64,000 bases of DNA from Symbiodinium microadriaticum (GCA_001939145.1 LSRX01001204.1:119324-183323); one strand, 5' to 3'; positions 20,543 to 34,479 are shown, counted from the first letter of the stretch. Notes: generated by a model not told the origin, from the sequence alone. Numbers and translations: made by a program.

Positions 20543-23500
20543 AAGCAGTGCCTCGAAACACGCCGCCTTACAGCTTTTCGTGCTTGCCAGAGAGCAGTCC
20601 TGTATGTTTTGAGCACAGTCTGTGTAGCACTTATATGTCGGATGCTGCTTACACCAATCGGTCCTGAGGTCGCGGACCGACCCCATTAAACCAAGGCTTC
20701 CGTTTGTAATTAGCTACAACTTCGTTGAGTGGGAGCATGAGCAGACAAACAGTGCAATCTAGGAACACTACAGGCTGAGTGATCGCTGGCGAGGTCGCAT
20801 TGACAGATGATAACCACATCCAGCGCATGCTCGTTGCTGCATTGCACTTGAAACATTAGTGGCAGTTCCAGACGACAGTAAATCCAGCTAGACATGTTGA
20901 TCTCTAGTTTGCAGGTTTCGTCTTCGACTGCTGTGTCTGTAAGCCCGAGCTCTGTGAGAAGCATATCCGAGACCTTTCCTGTTTGAAGCCCTCACCAAAA
21001 CAGAACTGTCACAAACACTGCTCGGCATGATTCTTCAGAGCCTCATCGCGTTTGGGCCCAACTGTGTACCCGAACATTCCTGCAAACAGATCTGCTCACA
21101 CTTTGTCCTTGTTAACGAGCCCTCAAGTATGAAGAGTTGTTCCAGTGACTGTTGGTTCTCAGCTATTCGTATCATCTGCACCTGGCGATGCATTCAGTTT
21201 TGTGCAGCATGGGTAGGTCGCTCCTCCTTCTCTAAAGGGAAACCTGCAACCACAGAAAAAACCCTCTTTCAAAAAACACTGTTAAACATATCATCAACTT
21301 TCGCCACACGGTTAGAAAGAGTCAGCTGTCCGAGCGAACAGTTGGAAACCCAAACTAAAGCCCCAGTTTTACTTGCTGCGACTCTCGGTGGTGCAGCATG
21401 GGGGTGTTGGGTAGGATGTGGTAGCTAATGTACTACAAGTATCAGACTTGCGCAACGTGCGTGTTGAGATTGCCCTAACACCTCTAACGTCCGCCGTGTG
21501 TCCAACCAATCCAACCCAGGGTGTAGTTCTCTGGGGCCCAGGAGCCGCCTTCTGTTGATAGCTGCCGACTTAGCAAAAAATTCACCCGTTAGACCGTTTG
21601 CGCCTGTCCACACGCCGCCCGGCGTATGACCGACTGACTGACTGAGACCGTTTGCAGTTCCCAGTAACTTTCTCATGCTCAGGTGCTGACAGCCACGTGG
21701 AAATTCGGCCGCGCTGGCCTTTGGGAGAGAGGGATCCGCAGAAGACTCAGAGGCAGCGGGTGAAGCTGTGCACAAACGGTCGTGACTTCCAAACAGTTCG
21801 ACAGCCCAGGCGGAGTCAGCAACAAAGGGTCCCAAAAGGCCGCACATGGGAGCTGTTGCGTGACAGAGCACCAGTGCGAAGACCCAGGTCAAAAAAGAAA
21901 AACGCCCGCAGCCGAGCTCAGCAAATCTGCCAATGAAGCAGAGGCGCACAGCCCCCAGTGGTATGATATGGTATGATCCAACGCACAGAACTGTATGTCA
22001 ATTCCGATTGTTGTAGGCCAAGCTACGGTGCGTGGCAAGCCCCGACAAGGCCAGCATGCTAACCGTTGCCGCAATGCGTTGTCGTATGCAGTGCATTGAT
22101 ATGCCTGATTGGAGTTGGCACATCACGTGTGATTGTCGTAGCATGCACTGGGCGACTTGCTGACGACAGATGTTGTTGCGCCTTTGTCGTGGTCCTCATA
22201 GGGCACCCGCACATGCGGCATATCGTGAGCGCTCTGAACAGGCCGCCGAGTGACAGCTGCCTTGCCCTGACCCTTTCGATGGCACGTGGTGAAGAGTGGT
22301 CGTGTTCTGAGTTCAAGTTTGTAGGCAACAGTTGCATGTACTGTGTGCAGGCTCGGACGTTTTCACTGTGTTGTGGGTTAACATGAATTGCATAGATTCC
22401 AGCAAGCTTAGGTCTTTTCAGCCGTTTCACGTCATTCAAAATCCTCTGGCGCGTGGGGGAAAATGCCCCCTGCTGTTTGCGATGGGGGGTTCCTGCTCCA
22501 ACATGTGACATGACATGTTTTACGTGACCCTGTGACGGTGCAGAGGGAGCTCTCTGGAGTCAATGTCCGAAGTAAATGCCTTAAAGTTTCAGCACATCTC
22601 ACCGATGCATTTGGGCTTGCAGTAGCTGTGGCCAATCAATCGCAATGCCGTGCTTCCGTGATGTCAGGGGCCCATTCTTACTGCGGCAAGCCTTCACTTA
22701 AGCCTCGTTGAAACTGCAGAAGAAGAGACATGAACCACTGTTTTTTTGGTGGCTGTTGTAACTACAGTAACTACAGGGGGTGCAGCTTCGAGTAAACAAA
22801 GTGCAGCATCAGGCATCAAGTGCCGATGGATGACAGGCGAGTTTTTGTTGCATTGTTGTTTAGAGAGGCTTGCAGCTCACACCGGCTCACACCAGTTTGC
22901 TGTAAAGAAGCAGGTTGCCACGTGTACAAATGCGGAGAGTCCACTCGCGAAGGATGGGTTTGGGACAATGCGGCACTGCATTCGCGGCATTGGGACACCG
23001 TTCACCCTAGCGTGGTTTTACATGTACAATAATACAGACTCTGGTCACTGATGCCCAAAACTGTCCAATGCAGTGGTAAAGAATGTTCTCATGCGGAGAC
23101 ATAAGAAGCAGCGAGACGCCATGCAGCATGTGCAGGCAAGTCTCCACTTTCTCAGTACCAGCTTGCGACGTGTGTTTTCTCCATGTCATCCGTGCCCAAG
23201 ATAGGTTTGGCAGTTGTGTGTGCACCACAAGTCTCCGCAAGGTTGAACAATTGAGTCATTCTTGTTTGCATCGGTCCACGTCTCATCACAAACCCAAAGG
23301 AGCCAGAGATACAAAGGATTCTCGCCAACGACGTTCGGGGTGATAGCTTGCACGGTCCGACCCTGAGGAATTGTCAACTCGTCGCAGACTCGTCGCAGCA
23401 AAAGTCTCGTTTAAACCACGGCAGAAGCCAGGCATGTTTTGGCTTTGCGCAGTGCTGGGTGGGATTGTCGGTGAAGGCAATCGTTCGACCAGTTCCAGTC

Positions 23501-26500
23501 TCAGTCACAGTTGTAAGTGGCATGTAAGGAGAATGGTGCACGTCATGACCACTCAGGGACCTCGTCCGGCGGCCAGCCTACGACCTCCAGTTTCTCCATG
23601 GCGGAGCGGTCGTCGTGCTGGTCGTCCGGGTGGTACTACATAAGAAGAAACGGGAGGGCGTTGTGACTTGACATTCCGGGTCGGAGATTCTTGAGTGAGG
23701 TTGGCTTTTGACTTGAGCTTCAGATGCAAATGTGCCCAAACATCTGCTTGGAGACACGGAGGCAGTATCACATGGAGGGGATTTATGCTTTAGCAACTAT
23801 GTCGATCTGTGGTGTGACAGTTGAAGGCAGCCATGCGGACTTTATTCCAACTGCAGAGGCTCTGACTTGTGTGCGGCGCGACTGTTGGGTCTCGGCTGTG
23901 TTGACTGTGGTCATGTGAGTTCAAGGCTGCATCTTTCCATCCTCCAGACTCAGCTTGTCAGGCTCCATTTTTGACGCCGACCGTGCAGCCACTTCTCCTC
24001 AGCAGGAATCCTATGTAATAGTGGTTAACTTGCAGCCAGTGGCAGAAGTGAAACATGCTTGTTCAGACGACGTACCTAGGCCCTGACGGTGAGCGCACTG
24101 CTCGATTCGAATTCTGCGAACCAGGCATCGTGTCTGGACCTGAAAAGTGAAAGCCGACTGGTCTTGGAACAAGTTGTAGATTTTCCTATGTATGTCGGCA
24201 TGGGACTTTGTGCCAAGGATTCGCGTGGAGGCAGCACCCTCGTTCGGAAGCCAGGCGCATCCAGTCTAGTGTGTCTTCGGCTACAACTTGCACGCGAGCT
24301 TGAATGGCACGCCGTTGGTATCCGTCTGTCTACATTCTACCGAATCGTCTGCGGTGGTCTGAACCAAGCCGGCCCTCAGGAAGGCGCGCAGCGTGCAGCC
24401 AAGCGGAAGGTCGCTTACACAGGAGTTGCTGATTGAATGATGGCTGTTTGACAAATTCAATGATTCTTAGGTCGAGCGAATCACAATCATCCCGAGGTGC
24501 ACAGGGCAAGTTAGATCTTCGGTTGCTCATGTTTGGATTCGACAGGGACAAGGTCGGCATCATGGGCGTTCGAGACCTTTTCTGGCTGGATGGCGGGAGC
24601 TTCCTCATCACAGGCTACGAGGCCGTTGCGAAAGGAAGTGAATGGGTCAAGCAGCCAAAAGCCGCATCGCTTAGGCAGTGCAAGTCATTAGGCAGGAGCT
24701 GTGTGGGGTTGTGAAGCCTGAGCCATTCGATCCCGCTGCCGCACCACTGGCTGCAGACGTGGAGGGCCACGGGTTACTTGATTCTTTAGATTTCCTTAAG
24801 TACCACCTCAAGGAACCGTTTGGCTGCGGGGACAGGGGAGGTGGATCCGAGACGTCCGGTGGCGGTTCTGGGAGGGGTTGGCAACAGCGCGTCCGCCTGG
24901 GCAGAGCGTGGCCGAAAGCCCAACAACTTCTCACGAGAGAGGGCCGGTGAGGAACCCACCTGACTGCACACTGTGCCTCGCCGATTTCGGCCGTCGGGAA
25001 TTGGGGGGGGGGGGGGCGCAGGCGGCGACACACCAGCAAAGGCAAAAGCAAAAGAGTAGATGGTCCCGCAGTTTTTCCTTAGATTGCACCGCCATTTGTC
25101 CGACCTAGAATCTGCAAAAGCGAAGCATCTCTAGGACTTCAAGATTTAAGATCCAACAGACACGGCAAGCCATATGCCGGCTAAAGGCCGTGCGAAGTGG
25201 TTCCGTTGTGCAGCCGCCGGCTCAAGCGGCCTGTATGGGTAGATGGCCATTGCCAGAAGCCGGGGCTCCGAGATGCGAGAAAGTGCGCTGGCACAGAGTC
25301 GTATCGCCGCACCTCGAGTCGCCGAGGCCTTGCAATAGTTGCCCTGGCATGAGCCCGCTGAGCTGGGGAACCCGAGGTTTTGCAAAGTTCAATTTTCCTG
25401 CTCAACCCGTTTCGGTGAGGTCAGTCATGCCAGATTGTAACCACAGCCGCGCAAGTTTCGCGCTCGGCATCCGCTGGCCTGGTAGTGCTCTAGACTCTAG
25501 AAGAGCGTTCCTCCTGACAGGTCATCTCGCTGGGAGACTCACCCCGAGCCCGGACCTCCACGTTATCCTCGCTTTTGTGCGGCTCGCCCTCGTGTTCACT
25601 CGTCGAGGCATTGGAGCTCGGCACCACCCCGGGGAAGGCAAGCTGTGTTGAATTTGTGTGTTGGTATGCGTATGGTTGCGTGGCAAACCGCATCCAACTT
25701 GCTAGGCTCCGGATGACCCTGCGCTGCAAGATGCACCGGTGGAGGCCGATGCCAACTGTTCGGATTCTCAAATTAACACTGTCCCAAAAGCGAGGTCTCG
25801 CAAGTCCAGGAAAGCGATCTCACCCTCACCGTCGTGTCCTGGCTGAACCATTGGGATGTTCTTGCTTGTTATGCTTGCTTGTGCGACGAAGCAGCAGCAA
25901 GTTGAAACGACAACAAGTACTAATGCCTTTCTCTCGGTGGTTAGACTACATGCCTCGCGTTGCCATGAGCTACGGTGCACGCAGAAGCGACGCGGTCAGC
26001 CACACCACGTGCTTTGGAACCTTGACTTGAACCTGCATCGTTCCAATGCTGGTGATCTCGCGGAAGCCTGTTGTGCAATGTTCGGAGTGCTTGGCTGTCA
26101 CAGTCGGCTGCCCTCATTCTGCAGCTTTGCAACGAGTCGCCCACCACGATCTGGATGGTGATCAGGAATCCGCCTACTCCAGATCGCTGCCCGAGCACGA
26201 GCCGTCAAGCACTTTCGGGACAGACTTCGTCAGGGGCGTGGAAGAGCAGACTTACGAGACCTCACAGTAGCAAGCATATCAGACCCCATCCCGCGCCACC
26301 GGCAGACCTAATAGACCCCCGTCGTAACAGAAGCGGATTCAGCAGGGTCCAACGTACCAGCAGACTTGAGCGCAACTCGCGAAACATTTGCTAAGAGTTC
26401 AGGACCATCTGCAAAAACTTTGGTGGCTGTGTGGTGCGAGCTCTTCTTTCGTATGCAAGCACTGCGGCGAGGTGGCCTGCATCGACGGTGCAGTAGCGTG

Positions 26501-27776
26501 CAGAAGTTGTTGTCCGGCTTGGCCAAGTGAACTATGTGCAGCTGTCTTTGACCATGCATCCTGAAAAGAACATCACGTCCCTGGCTTTCAGAAGGGTCCC
26601 GACATGTCCCGACAATTTTGCGGGCCTGTGTAGGACAGGTGACCTGTTGCACAGTCGAGAAGCAGTGCCTCTAGACGGCCACCAGTGCTAGGTTGGGGCA
26701 GGCTGGGCTCAGTTCGCTCGGTTGTGCTGGACATCAAGTAGTGTCCAAGCCAGCTTTTCTGCACCACCGATGCGAACCACCTTCGTTACGCGAGAGTGGC
26801 CGCATTTTACGGATGGTCCCCCGCAAGGACCACGCATGGAGGAAAGGTGCCAGCTTTGGCGAAGTCACACGGAGCGTGTCAAGCTCCTTCCACCTGCCTC
26901 CGCCGTTTGTCTTCAACCAACCGCATGCTGCAACGGCTGCAGCAGATTGACGGACAGCAGCATGTCTGCTTGAAGCAAAACGGCAAACGCGTCGCTTTAA
27001 GCAGCTGTGGGCCGTGGAATGCGGCCTCTCAGTGTCCTGATCAGAAAAATGTGTCACAGACGCATGCCAGGTTTTTGCAATGCCCCCACAATACTGGAAT
27101 GAGTAAATATGCTGTATGTCGAGAGGCTTCCGTGTTTGGACGCCATTTAGAGGCATCAACAACACTGTTCGCTACACCGCAAGCATCACCTCTCCAGTAC
27201 GGCTGCCGAAAGACTGGTTAGATAGATGATGCCTGCCCCATCCAGGAAACTTGGCAGAAGCTGTTGCGGTTTTAGACGTTTGATTCTAGACCAGCGCAGC
27301 ACCTAGTGTTCGAGGAAGCAGAGCTTGCGTTGGCGATTAATTCTGTATGATGCTGGCCTTCCGCTGGGCAATCGTATACAACTACAGAGCCCAAGACTGC
27401 TTCTCATACGCTTGCCGCTTGCCGTAATGTGCTCTGCGTCGTATTACATATCTCTCTGAGTCCTTTCACGTTTGTGACTGGTGCAGCGTCATCGTCCTTG
27501 CTGTTAGGCCGACGCGCCTGTCGAAGAGTCGTGGAAGGTGCCCTGGATTCCAGATGGGTTCTCTAACAGGGCCTTGCAGCCTTCTCCTTCCCAGGGGTGT
27601 TCTGTCTCAGGTGCAAGAAGATGATGATAAACCAAGCCACTTCGTGTGCGAGGCAGCTTCCTTGGTGCTCCCGATACATTGACATGACTTGACCCAATCA
27701 CCGGTTGATCTGCATGTCCCGTGGTTTCGAGTCTCCACGCTGGCAGTCTGAGGGTGTCATGATCAGGTCAACAAGG
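20543..27776. other. Sparse region with a few exon-like stretches
   Basis: No gene can be named. The most protein-like + strand pieces are about 24060-24148 (DGERTARFEFCEPG) and about 24675-24825 (VKPEPFDPAAAPLAADVEG, then LDSLDFLKYHLKEPF). A third, about 26150-26270, holds LPEHEPSSTFGTDFV. They may be exons of one unknown gene. A Cys-rich peptide (CKHCGEVACIDGAVACRSCC) at about 26436-26520 could be a small zinc-binding exon. A run of 13 G lies at 25004-25016. Confidence 0.35.
21298..21432 (+). repeat. Right copy of the 135-bp dispersed repeat
   Basis: Starts CTTTCGCCACACGG and ends GCTAATGTA. It matches 12681-12815 over the full 135 bp without gaps. It is not preceded by RT or RNase H remnants, so it is an isolated end fragment or a solo repeat. 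Confidence 0.85.
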
Positions 27777-30353
27777 ACGGGAAGCCCTTGGGCATCCGCG
27801 TGGAATATGTCAGCGACAAATGCCTCGTCGTTGCTGCACTCTCAGTCTTCCAAATTGCAGGTTTCAGCTGTTTCTTCGTCTTCGAAACATGACCGTGCCG
27901 GGACACTACTACATCTCTGGGGCAAGACACCGCGTGCGACAATACAGGCAAAAACCTGCGAACTTAGGCACCCAAAGGTTTCGAATGACATACTTGTTTA
28001 GGGGTTGCAGTCTTGCTTACTCGGTCCCCGAAATCGTCGAGAATCGTCGAGGCCGAAATGGTTCTTGCTTGATTTCACATGCACAGGCTGTTACTCAAGG
28101 GGCGATTCCTTCCTGGCACCTTGGTGGCAATGTTGCATTCCTACCAGTACGGGATTCGGATGTAGAGCCAGCTATTTATGGAAGGCATCCTTCCTGGATG
28201 CGCCCAAGTGCCCTTAGCTCGAACCGAGGAACTTATCGAACGCTGACGGAAAGGTGCCGGCTTGAACGGAATGTCTTGGAAGTCTTTGTCGCATGGGTAC
28301 GTCCATCGCCAGGAGATAAGGCCTGGCGACCGCATCGTGCAGGCTCCGGGCATGCAGGGGGAACTGAAGCTCGTCGAGGATTGTCGAGTGCTCTTTTTGG
28401 GGTCAGGTGAATGGCAAAGACAGCTCCCCATCTCAGCTCGCGCAGCAGTTGGCAGATGCTCAGGGTCTTGTGCTTGCCTAAGTCATAGACGATGGGGCCT
28501 CAGATGTCATGGAATCCTCTGGCTTTCGAACGGGGAGTTCTATCCTTATCAATTTATCTCTTCAGCTGTGTGTACACAGGTGCAGATGCACATCCAGCGT
28601 CCTGGAAGGGTCGCGCTGCAATGCAAGGCTGGTCGGCTAGCAGCACGATGTAAGCAGTGCGTTCTAAGTCCCAATTGTGTCCAGCCTTATTAATCCACAG
28701 GGTACTTTTTGGCAGTCTTTAAATTAAGCTTTCCATTGAAGCACTGTCTTGAGTGCCATGACTGTTGTAATTCCTGCACGCAACGGGTGGCAGCCCAACC
28801 CCACCACCCAGCCAGCCAACACCACCCAGAACCCAGCCACCCAGCCACTGCCCCGCCACCCAGCACCCTGCCACCACCCCGCCCACCAGCCACCACCCTG
28901 CCATCACCCCGCCTCGCTACCACCCAGCCACCACGCCGCCACCCCACCCACGGCCTGGCGGAGCGGCGGCGGTTGTCAAGGCATCGCCAACAGGGATCAG
29001 ACTCTCGTTATGCACACGTTTCCGTAGCACGCGAATCGGGACTTGAAGTTCAAGCCTTGCATCACGGATTTGCCAGGCAGAGCAGAAGCTAGGAATCAAG
29101 GCCATTTCCTCGGCCGTGTCGAGAGAAAACTGATGCGGGAGGTCAGGAGAGCTAAAGGTTCTGTGCAGCGACACCCACAAGCCCACACAGATCAGCCGTT
29201 GCGTCTGAGGTATCGGAGCTACAGGATGGATTTGGTCTTGAGGCCGTGCTGTTTGTTTTCGCGTGTGCTCCTCCGCTCCTGCTCAGACACGGCAGGTCAG
29301 TGAAGTGAAAGAAGATGGCCAGATTCCTTCCTTGAACAAGGAGACTGACCCGTGGTCATTGCTATGTGCCTCGCGACCCAGCCGCTCCAATGCCTTAACT
29401 GACGCGGTCGAGTGACAATCCCAACATGCACGAGCTCCGCGTTTGTTTCGTTATTGCTTCATGTTGCCGGTTTAATGGGATCGAAGACTTGACGAACCAA
29501 TGCACGTGCCGCAGACGTGCCGCGCGGGCGTGGGAGACTGAAGTGCCGAAGCCTCGCAGCACATCCCTTGGGTCCGGGGCATCCGGCTGACTGAGCCTGA
29601 GAGCTGATGGGATGCTCGATGCTCAGTATGGCAAATATGCTAACGTGGAGGTAGCCTCGCCTTGTCCTCTGCAGATCGAAGAGGTCCACCGAGGTGCCTC
29701 TGAGGAGGGTGAAGGATTGCGACAAACAGACTGCCAAGTGGTATCAGACCACCCGGCCTCAAAGCAGCTTTCGGAAGCCCTGCGACGGGCCCAACTAGCC
29801 TGGACTGTCCTGAAGTGTTTGTTTGCAGACCAGAAAAACCGTTGACGATCATCCAATTAGAAAGCCTACATGTAGCTCAAGACCTTGGGGAAGGCCGCAA
29901 TTAATTAGCACTGGAGTTGTAGCCAGCATGGTTTCCAGAAGCGTGAGGGACAACGCAATCGGAATCGTGCAAACAAAAAACACAGCATGGTCTATATTCG
30001 GGAGTCACGGATTAGCTCGGCTCCCGGTAAGGCTATGGTCTCTGTAACCGCAAGTCGAGAATGTCCCGCTCCAGCTCGTGTTTCAGTGTCTCTCGAATCC
30101 CGGCAACTGGGCACGGCACGTTTCCAAGTTCCTCTACCGTGTTGCAACAGTTCTTCAGAGGTCTTAGGGGTGACGAGCGGAAGCTCAAAAGCTCAAGACG
30201 ATTGGCAGGAGAAGCCTGGCTCCATAAGCAAGGGTGATCGTATTGTGGCTGTGAACGGCTGCTCAGCTGCAAATCTGAGACAACTCCTTCTGGTGATGCA
30301 CGGTAGAACGCCGCAAGTATGTTTTGGCCAGCCAGGAAATCAATCGGATTCAA
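27777..30353 (+). CDS. PDZ-domain protein, partial exon set
   Basis: Three separated pieces look like PDZ domain fragments, which bind C-terminal peptides of partner proteins. 27777 to about 27845 encodes KDGKPLGIRVEYVSD followed by CLVVAAL: the GLGF-like loop and second strand. 28311 to about 28395 encodes EIRPGDRIVQAPG then ELKLVEDC: the Gly-Asp-x-Ile turn and following helix. About 30070-30353 encodes QLGTARFQV, then ISKGDRIVAVNG and LRQLLLVMHGRTP, a second PDZ domain. Splice borders are plausible (ATCAG|GTC and GCCAG|GAG) but not proven. Dinoflagellate genomes contain many PDZ-rich proteins. Whether the pieces belong to one gene or two is unknown, and a Pro/His-coding minisatellite lies between them. 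Confidence 0.5.
28777..28945. repeat. CCACCCAGC-type minisatellite
   Basis: The + strand is a pyrimidine/A-rich run of imperfect CCACC and CCAGCCACC units with almost no G for about 165 bp. The complementary strand gives Gly/Trp-rich frames that I regard as repeat artefacts. Confidence 0.9.
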
Positions 30354-31559
30354 AGTTGCTTTTCAATTCGATTTCCGATCCTGGTGACAAGGACGCAAGT
30401 TTGAGCTGTGTCAACGGGGCACCACAGTTGCAGGAAAGTAGCATGATCGATACAGCGGACCACGAACGTCTTAGCATGAAGGCAGGCTGCACCATCTGCC
30501 AGGAACTTGAGATCTTCACATATGCGTGACTCGCCCATGCACATTGTGAACTTTAGTTGGTATTGTACAGCATTGTACACTTCCCGGCCTTCGCCCAGAG
30601 CGTTTCACAGACCGACTTCTTCAAAATCCCAGGTTCTTCTTTGCTGACAAGATCAAGGTAAGACCAACAGGTTTTGCTTCAATTCACTGGTTTCCTTGTG
30701 TGCCACTTCCTTCGGTGCCTGTGCCCGACGAACTTGGAAGTCCAAGACTCTGAAGAGATTGGTGCATCTGGGGCAGACTCCCTTGCACGTGACATAGCAG
30801 TTTGGTCGGGCAGTGGTTGCGTTGCGAACCCTAAAAGGGAGCAGCGACAGCCCAGGAGGCCGTTTCCAAGCAAAGATCCCGAGGGGGAGCGAGCAGCAAG
30901 CAGCAAGCAAAAGAGGACCAGTTGAAGGCCTTCTGTGCTTGATCCCTTTCCATGATCTCCCCTGGCACATGACGGGACAGGGACCCAGTGGACGTTTCTA
31001 TGGTTGGATTGCCGACCTTCGCGAGGGCAAGGCCAGACCTGGTTCCGAAGTGGGGCGGTTCAAGATGTCGTAGACTTCGTAGACAGAGCCTTTGCCAAGG
31101 CGTCGGTGATCCGAATGCCAAGCAGCGAGGCGCGTTCTGGAGTCTGGTTGTTGATTCGTTGACCTAAAGTACTCTAGGCATCCCTAGGCCCTAGAGCCGG
31201 GGCGAAAGACAGGGGTGCCTTCTTTGCCTTGTGAGGCCAATTTCTTCGTTCCTTTGGGCCAGGTCCACAGCAGATTCCGCCTCTCAGTCGCGGAGCGTCC
31301 AAGTCCGTAGAGCCACAGGTCGTTCGGGCTTGCCCATGATTCGGACTGCCGACTCTCCGGAGGCCGTAGATCCAGGCATTTCGTGTTCTGGAAGCTGGGA
31401 CCAGCTGGGAGGTGCTCGTGGGATTCACCATGCCCGATGGAGCAAGCACCAGCTTTTCCTGGAATCCTGCCCAAATTCATGCATTTTTTCCTGTCGCCGG
31501 CAGCTGAATAACAGTCCGTGCTACATCAGGGCATGGTGCAGCACGCCTTCTGGTGACAC

Positions 31560-33203
31560 TGCTGATGCTGGCGATGCTGTGCTGCCGACGGGCGAATGGC
31601 GAGAAGTCGCCCTGTCGAAGGATGGGGTCATAGTGGCTCAGACCAGCATGTGGTTCGAGCAGTCTGCCTTTGAAGCAGTCTATGTCGCCCGTGCGGGTAA
31701 AATACAGCCACACGACTAGAAATCACAGTGCTAATACTGGGAGGCGCTACTGTGAGGTGTGATCAGGACACCGCAGAAAGTTATAGCAGCACAATCGTCC
31801 GGATTTGTATAATACATGGGTATGCATTGTCTCACGAACAAGTCTCATCTCATAAGCCAAATCGACAAGACGTGACAGTTCCGCAGCTTCGATAGTACTT
31901 GCGAGAGATGTCACTACCCGATTCCTGAGCCTTAAGGATGCGGTACTGCTGTCGAACGGCACTGTTCTTCGGCAGAGTGCGGATGGCTGGCTGGATCTTG
32001 GTCACATGCCTGCGTCTGTCTTCGCCTTGCTGAAATTTTACTGGAACTGAACGGCAGGGAAGGCGCAGGAAGGAAGGCTAGTGGCAATGTCAAGAGGGGT
32101 GGGCAGGGAGCTGCCAAAAAAAAATCGGTGTGCACAGTGCTGAGTTGCTTGTGTAGTGGACTTGGGCGCAGGACGCCAGGGTGGCTAGTAACTATAGTGA
32201 CTGGTTACCTCAACGCATAGCACGGTACCCCGAGAAGCGCACCACTGGCACACTGGTGTCTTGCTGACGTGCAACTTCTCGTAGCTGGTTTGGTGCATCT
32301 CGCCGATCTTCAGCCTCAGCTAGCTGAGTTCAAGAGTTCACCAGGGTTGACTCCATTTCCGGTGTTGGCACCTGTTGTCGCGAACCGTAGGAAAGGCAGA
32401 CAGGAGCAACCACCTGCCCCTCGGTTCTGCTGTGCAGCTCACCACATCTGAGGTGTCCTGAGCCTAGATCCAGAAGCCCTGAGTGCATCTCTGGCTTTAC
32501 AGCCTCTTCTGCCACAAGAGCACTTAGTGACCCGTTTGCAAACGGGCCAACGTGTTCAAAGGCTGTTGGATTCAGCCATTTTCCCGTCTTGCAGGTATCT
32601 GCCACGCTTCACGGTGCCATCGTCATCGACACTGCTGCTGTCGGCAGCTTGCCGGAGCATTTCCCGCAACCCGAGGATTTGGCTTCGGATATTACAAAGC
32701 CCTCTGACGAAGACCTCGCTTCCTGGATCCTTGAACAAGCTGTGTTGCGGCAGACCTCAGCTTTAGTGCGGCTGTCCTCTGGAGACGCGCCTCAGCCAAT
32801 TTTTGTGCATCCCTTTTGCGACGTCGTTGCGAGGCTTGGACCATACACAGGCATTTTTGCCTTTTGACAGTTGTGGGCAGTGTTCGGTGGGGGCGGCGTG
32901 CGGTGCGGTAGCGCCGAGCAGCGAAGGAGTGGAGTGTGGATCAATCCGGAGACAGTGACTGGGACCTAATGAATTGACACTCACTTTTTGGATTCTGAGC
33001 GTCGCTGTGGTTCGTCCCGTCTTGGTCATCATGTGCGAGAAGCTGCAACTAAGGAAGATGTTGAGGCAGTGTCGGTGCAAGACCTGAAGCCCAAGACCTA
33101 TAGCCTTTCACAAGAGCATGAGGGTACGCTCCGGTCGCTTCGGACCCACCTTCCCGACAAGATTCAGCTCTACGAGGTTGACGTAGCAACTGTTGCCTGG
33201 TAG
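31560..33203 (+). CDS. Unrecognised multi-exon gene (exon candidates)
   Basis: Five + strand pieces look coding. Near 31585-31699: GEWREVALSKDGVIVAQTSM, then VYVARAG before GTAAAATAC, a good donor. About 31890-32047: RFLSLKDAVLLSNGTVLRQ, then DGWLDLGHMP. About 32269-32365: LLVAGLVHLADLQPQLAEF. 32592-32868: after the acceptor CCCGTCTTGCAG, HGAIVIDTAAVGSLPEHF and DEDLASWILEQAV, ending at a TGA. About 33015-33203: EDVEAVSVQDLKPK and LPDKIQLYEVDVATV. I recognise no family. Order and strand agree, but phase between pieces was not established, and the stop at 32866 would end the protein unless spliced out. Confidence 0.4.
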
Positions 33204-34479
33204 AACTCATAATTTTACACAGATCTCAGGTCATTTTTTGGGTAAGGCCCTCTTGAAACATGTTGAACTCCTGAGCCCTTTCGGATACGAATGTCCAGCC
33301 GAGTGCTTTGCAACCACCCCTGGTTTGATGCTTGTTCGTAGGAAGTTTGGCCAGATCCTTTAAGTCTGATGTTCGCGAAGATATCCTTCCGGTACGTACG
33401 CTGTTACAACACAGTTTCGGAGCATCATGCTCTCAGTCTGGTCGCAAATTCAACGAGAATCCAAATTTTGACAAAGAGCCGAATGAGTGCGAGCCATAAT
33501 AGCCATGAAGATGCAGTGGAAAAAAATAGTGGACCCAGGGTCGGGCTCCAAGCAGCATCGTCGAAGGCGGCAGTCCCCCAGCTTGCCAGTCGCCTCAGCA
33601 TGTTACAAGGCGCGAAGTTTCAGCAGAATCGTCAGGACCGACACGGCGGTTGCCCCACAGACCCGCGTGAGATGCTTCTCAAAACTGCTAGCCGCCCTGC
33701 ATGCCGAAAAAGCCGCCCCAGCGCAACTTCCTGAGCTGAACAGCCACCTCCAACATACTGTACAGCATCACCTCACGGGTCATGGAGTGCGCACCTGTCC
33801 TGATGGTTCAAGCACCTGGCGTCTCTTGGGAAGATTGCAGCGTTCTTCGCCACCCCATGCAGCGTCATCAGGACACCCACGATGCCATGCGTTCTTCGTT
33901 GGGGGTCGTCTCGCTGCGTTGACACGCGGATCGCCAAGGCTTCCTCAAAGCTACGGAGCAGATGACAGTCAAGCTTCGGCGTTAAGTAGACATCTCTGCC
34001 CGCGTCCAGTGGACATCCGAGAATCCCATCCTCCGCGATCGGCAGTTAGGCACTGATGACATGGACAAGCTTGAGTCTGAGTTGTGGCCAGCGTCAGCAC
34101 CTACCTACGAATACATCTTATTGACTGTTCGTCGTTACGCCAAGTTGTCAAGACTGATACTTATGTGCTTGTACAGCCCGAGAGATACGTCGGCATTAGC
34201 GACAGGTTGAGGAGACTTCTTTGGAGTCTTGGGTGCCGTGCTGGCGTGGCCACGATGTTGACCACCTTGTCCGTGGCGTGCCCATGCCACTTCTTGAACA
34301 AATTGAGAATATGCACAGAGCTAAACTGTTATAGATCGTTTGCGTAGGCTGGCGCATGCCGTCGTTGGGATGATTGATGAATTTGTCGGCATGCGCTGCA
34401 GGATGGTTGCGGAACGTTGGCTGGCTTACGCAAGTCTGAGCGCGACCTCCATGTTGGCGAACTTCAGTCCGCATCACCC

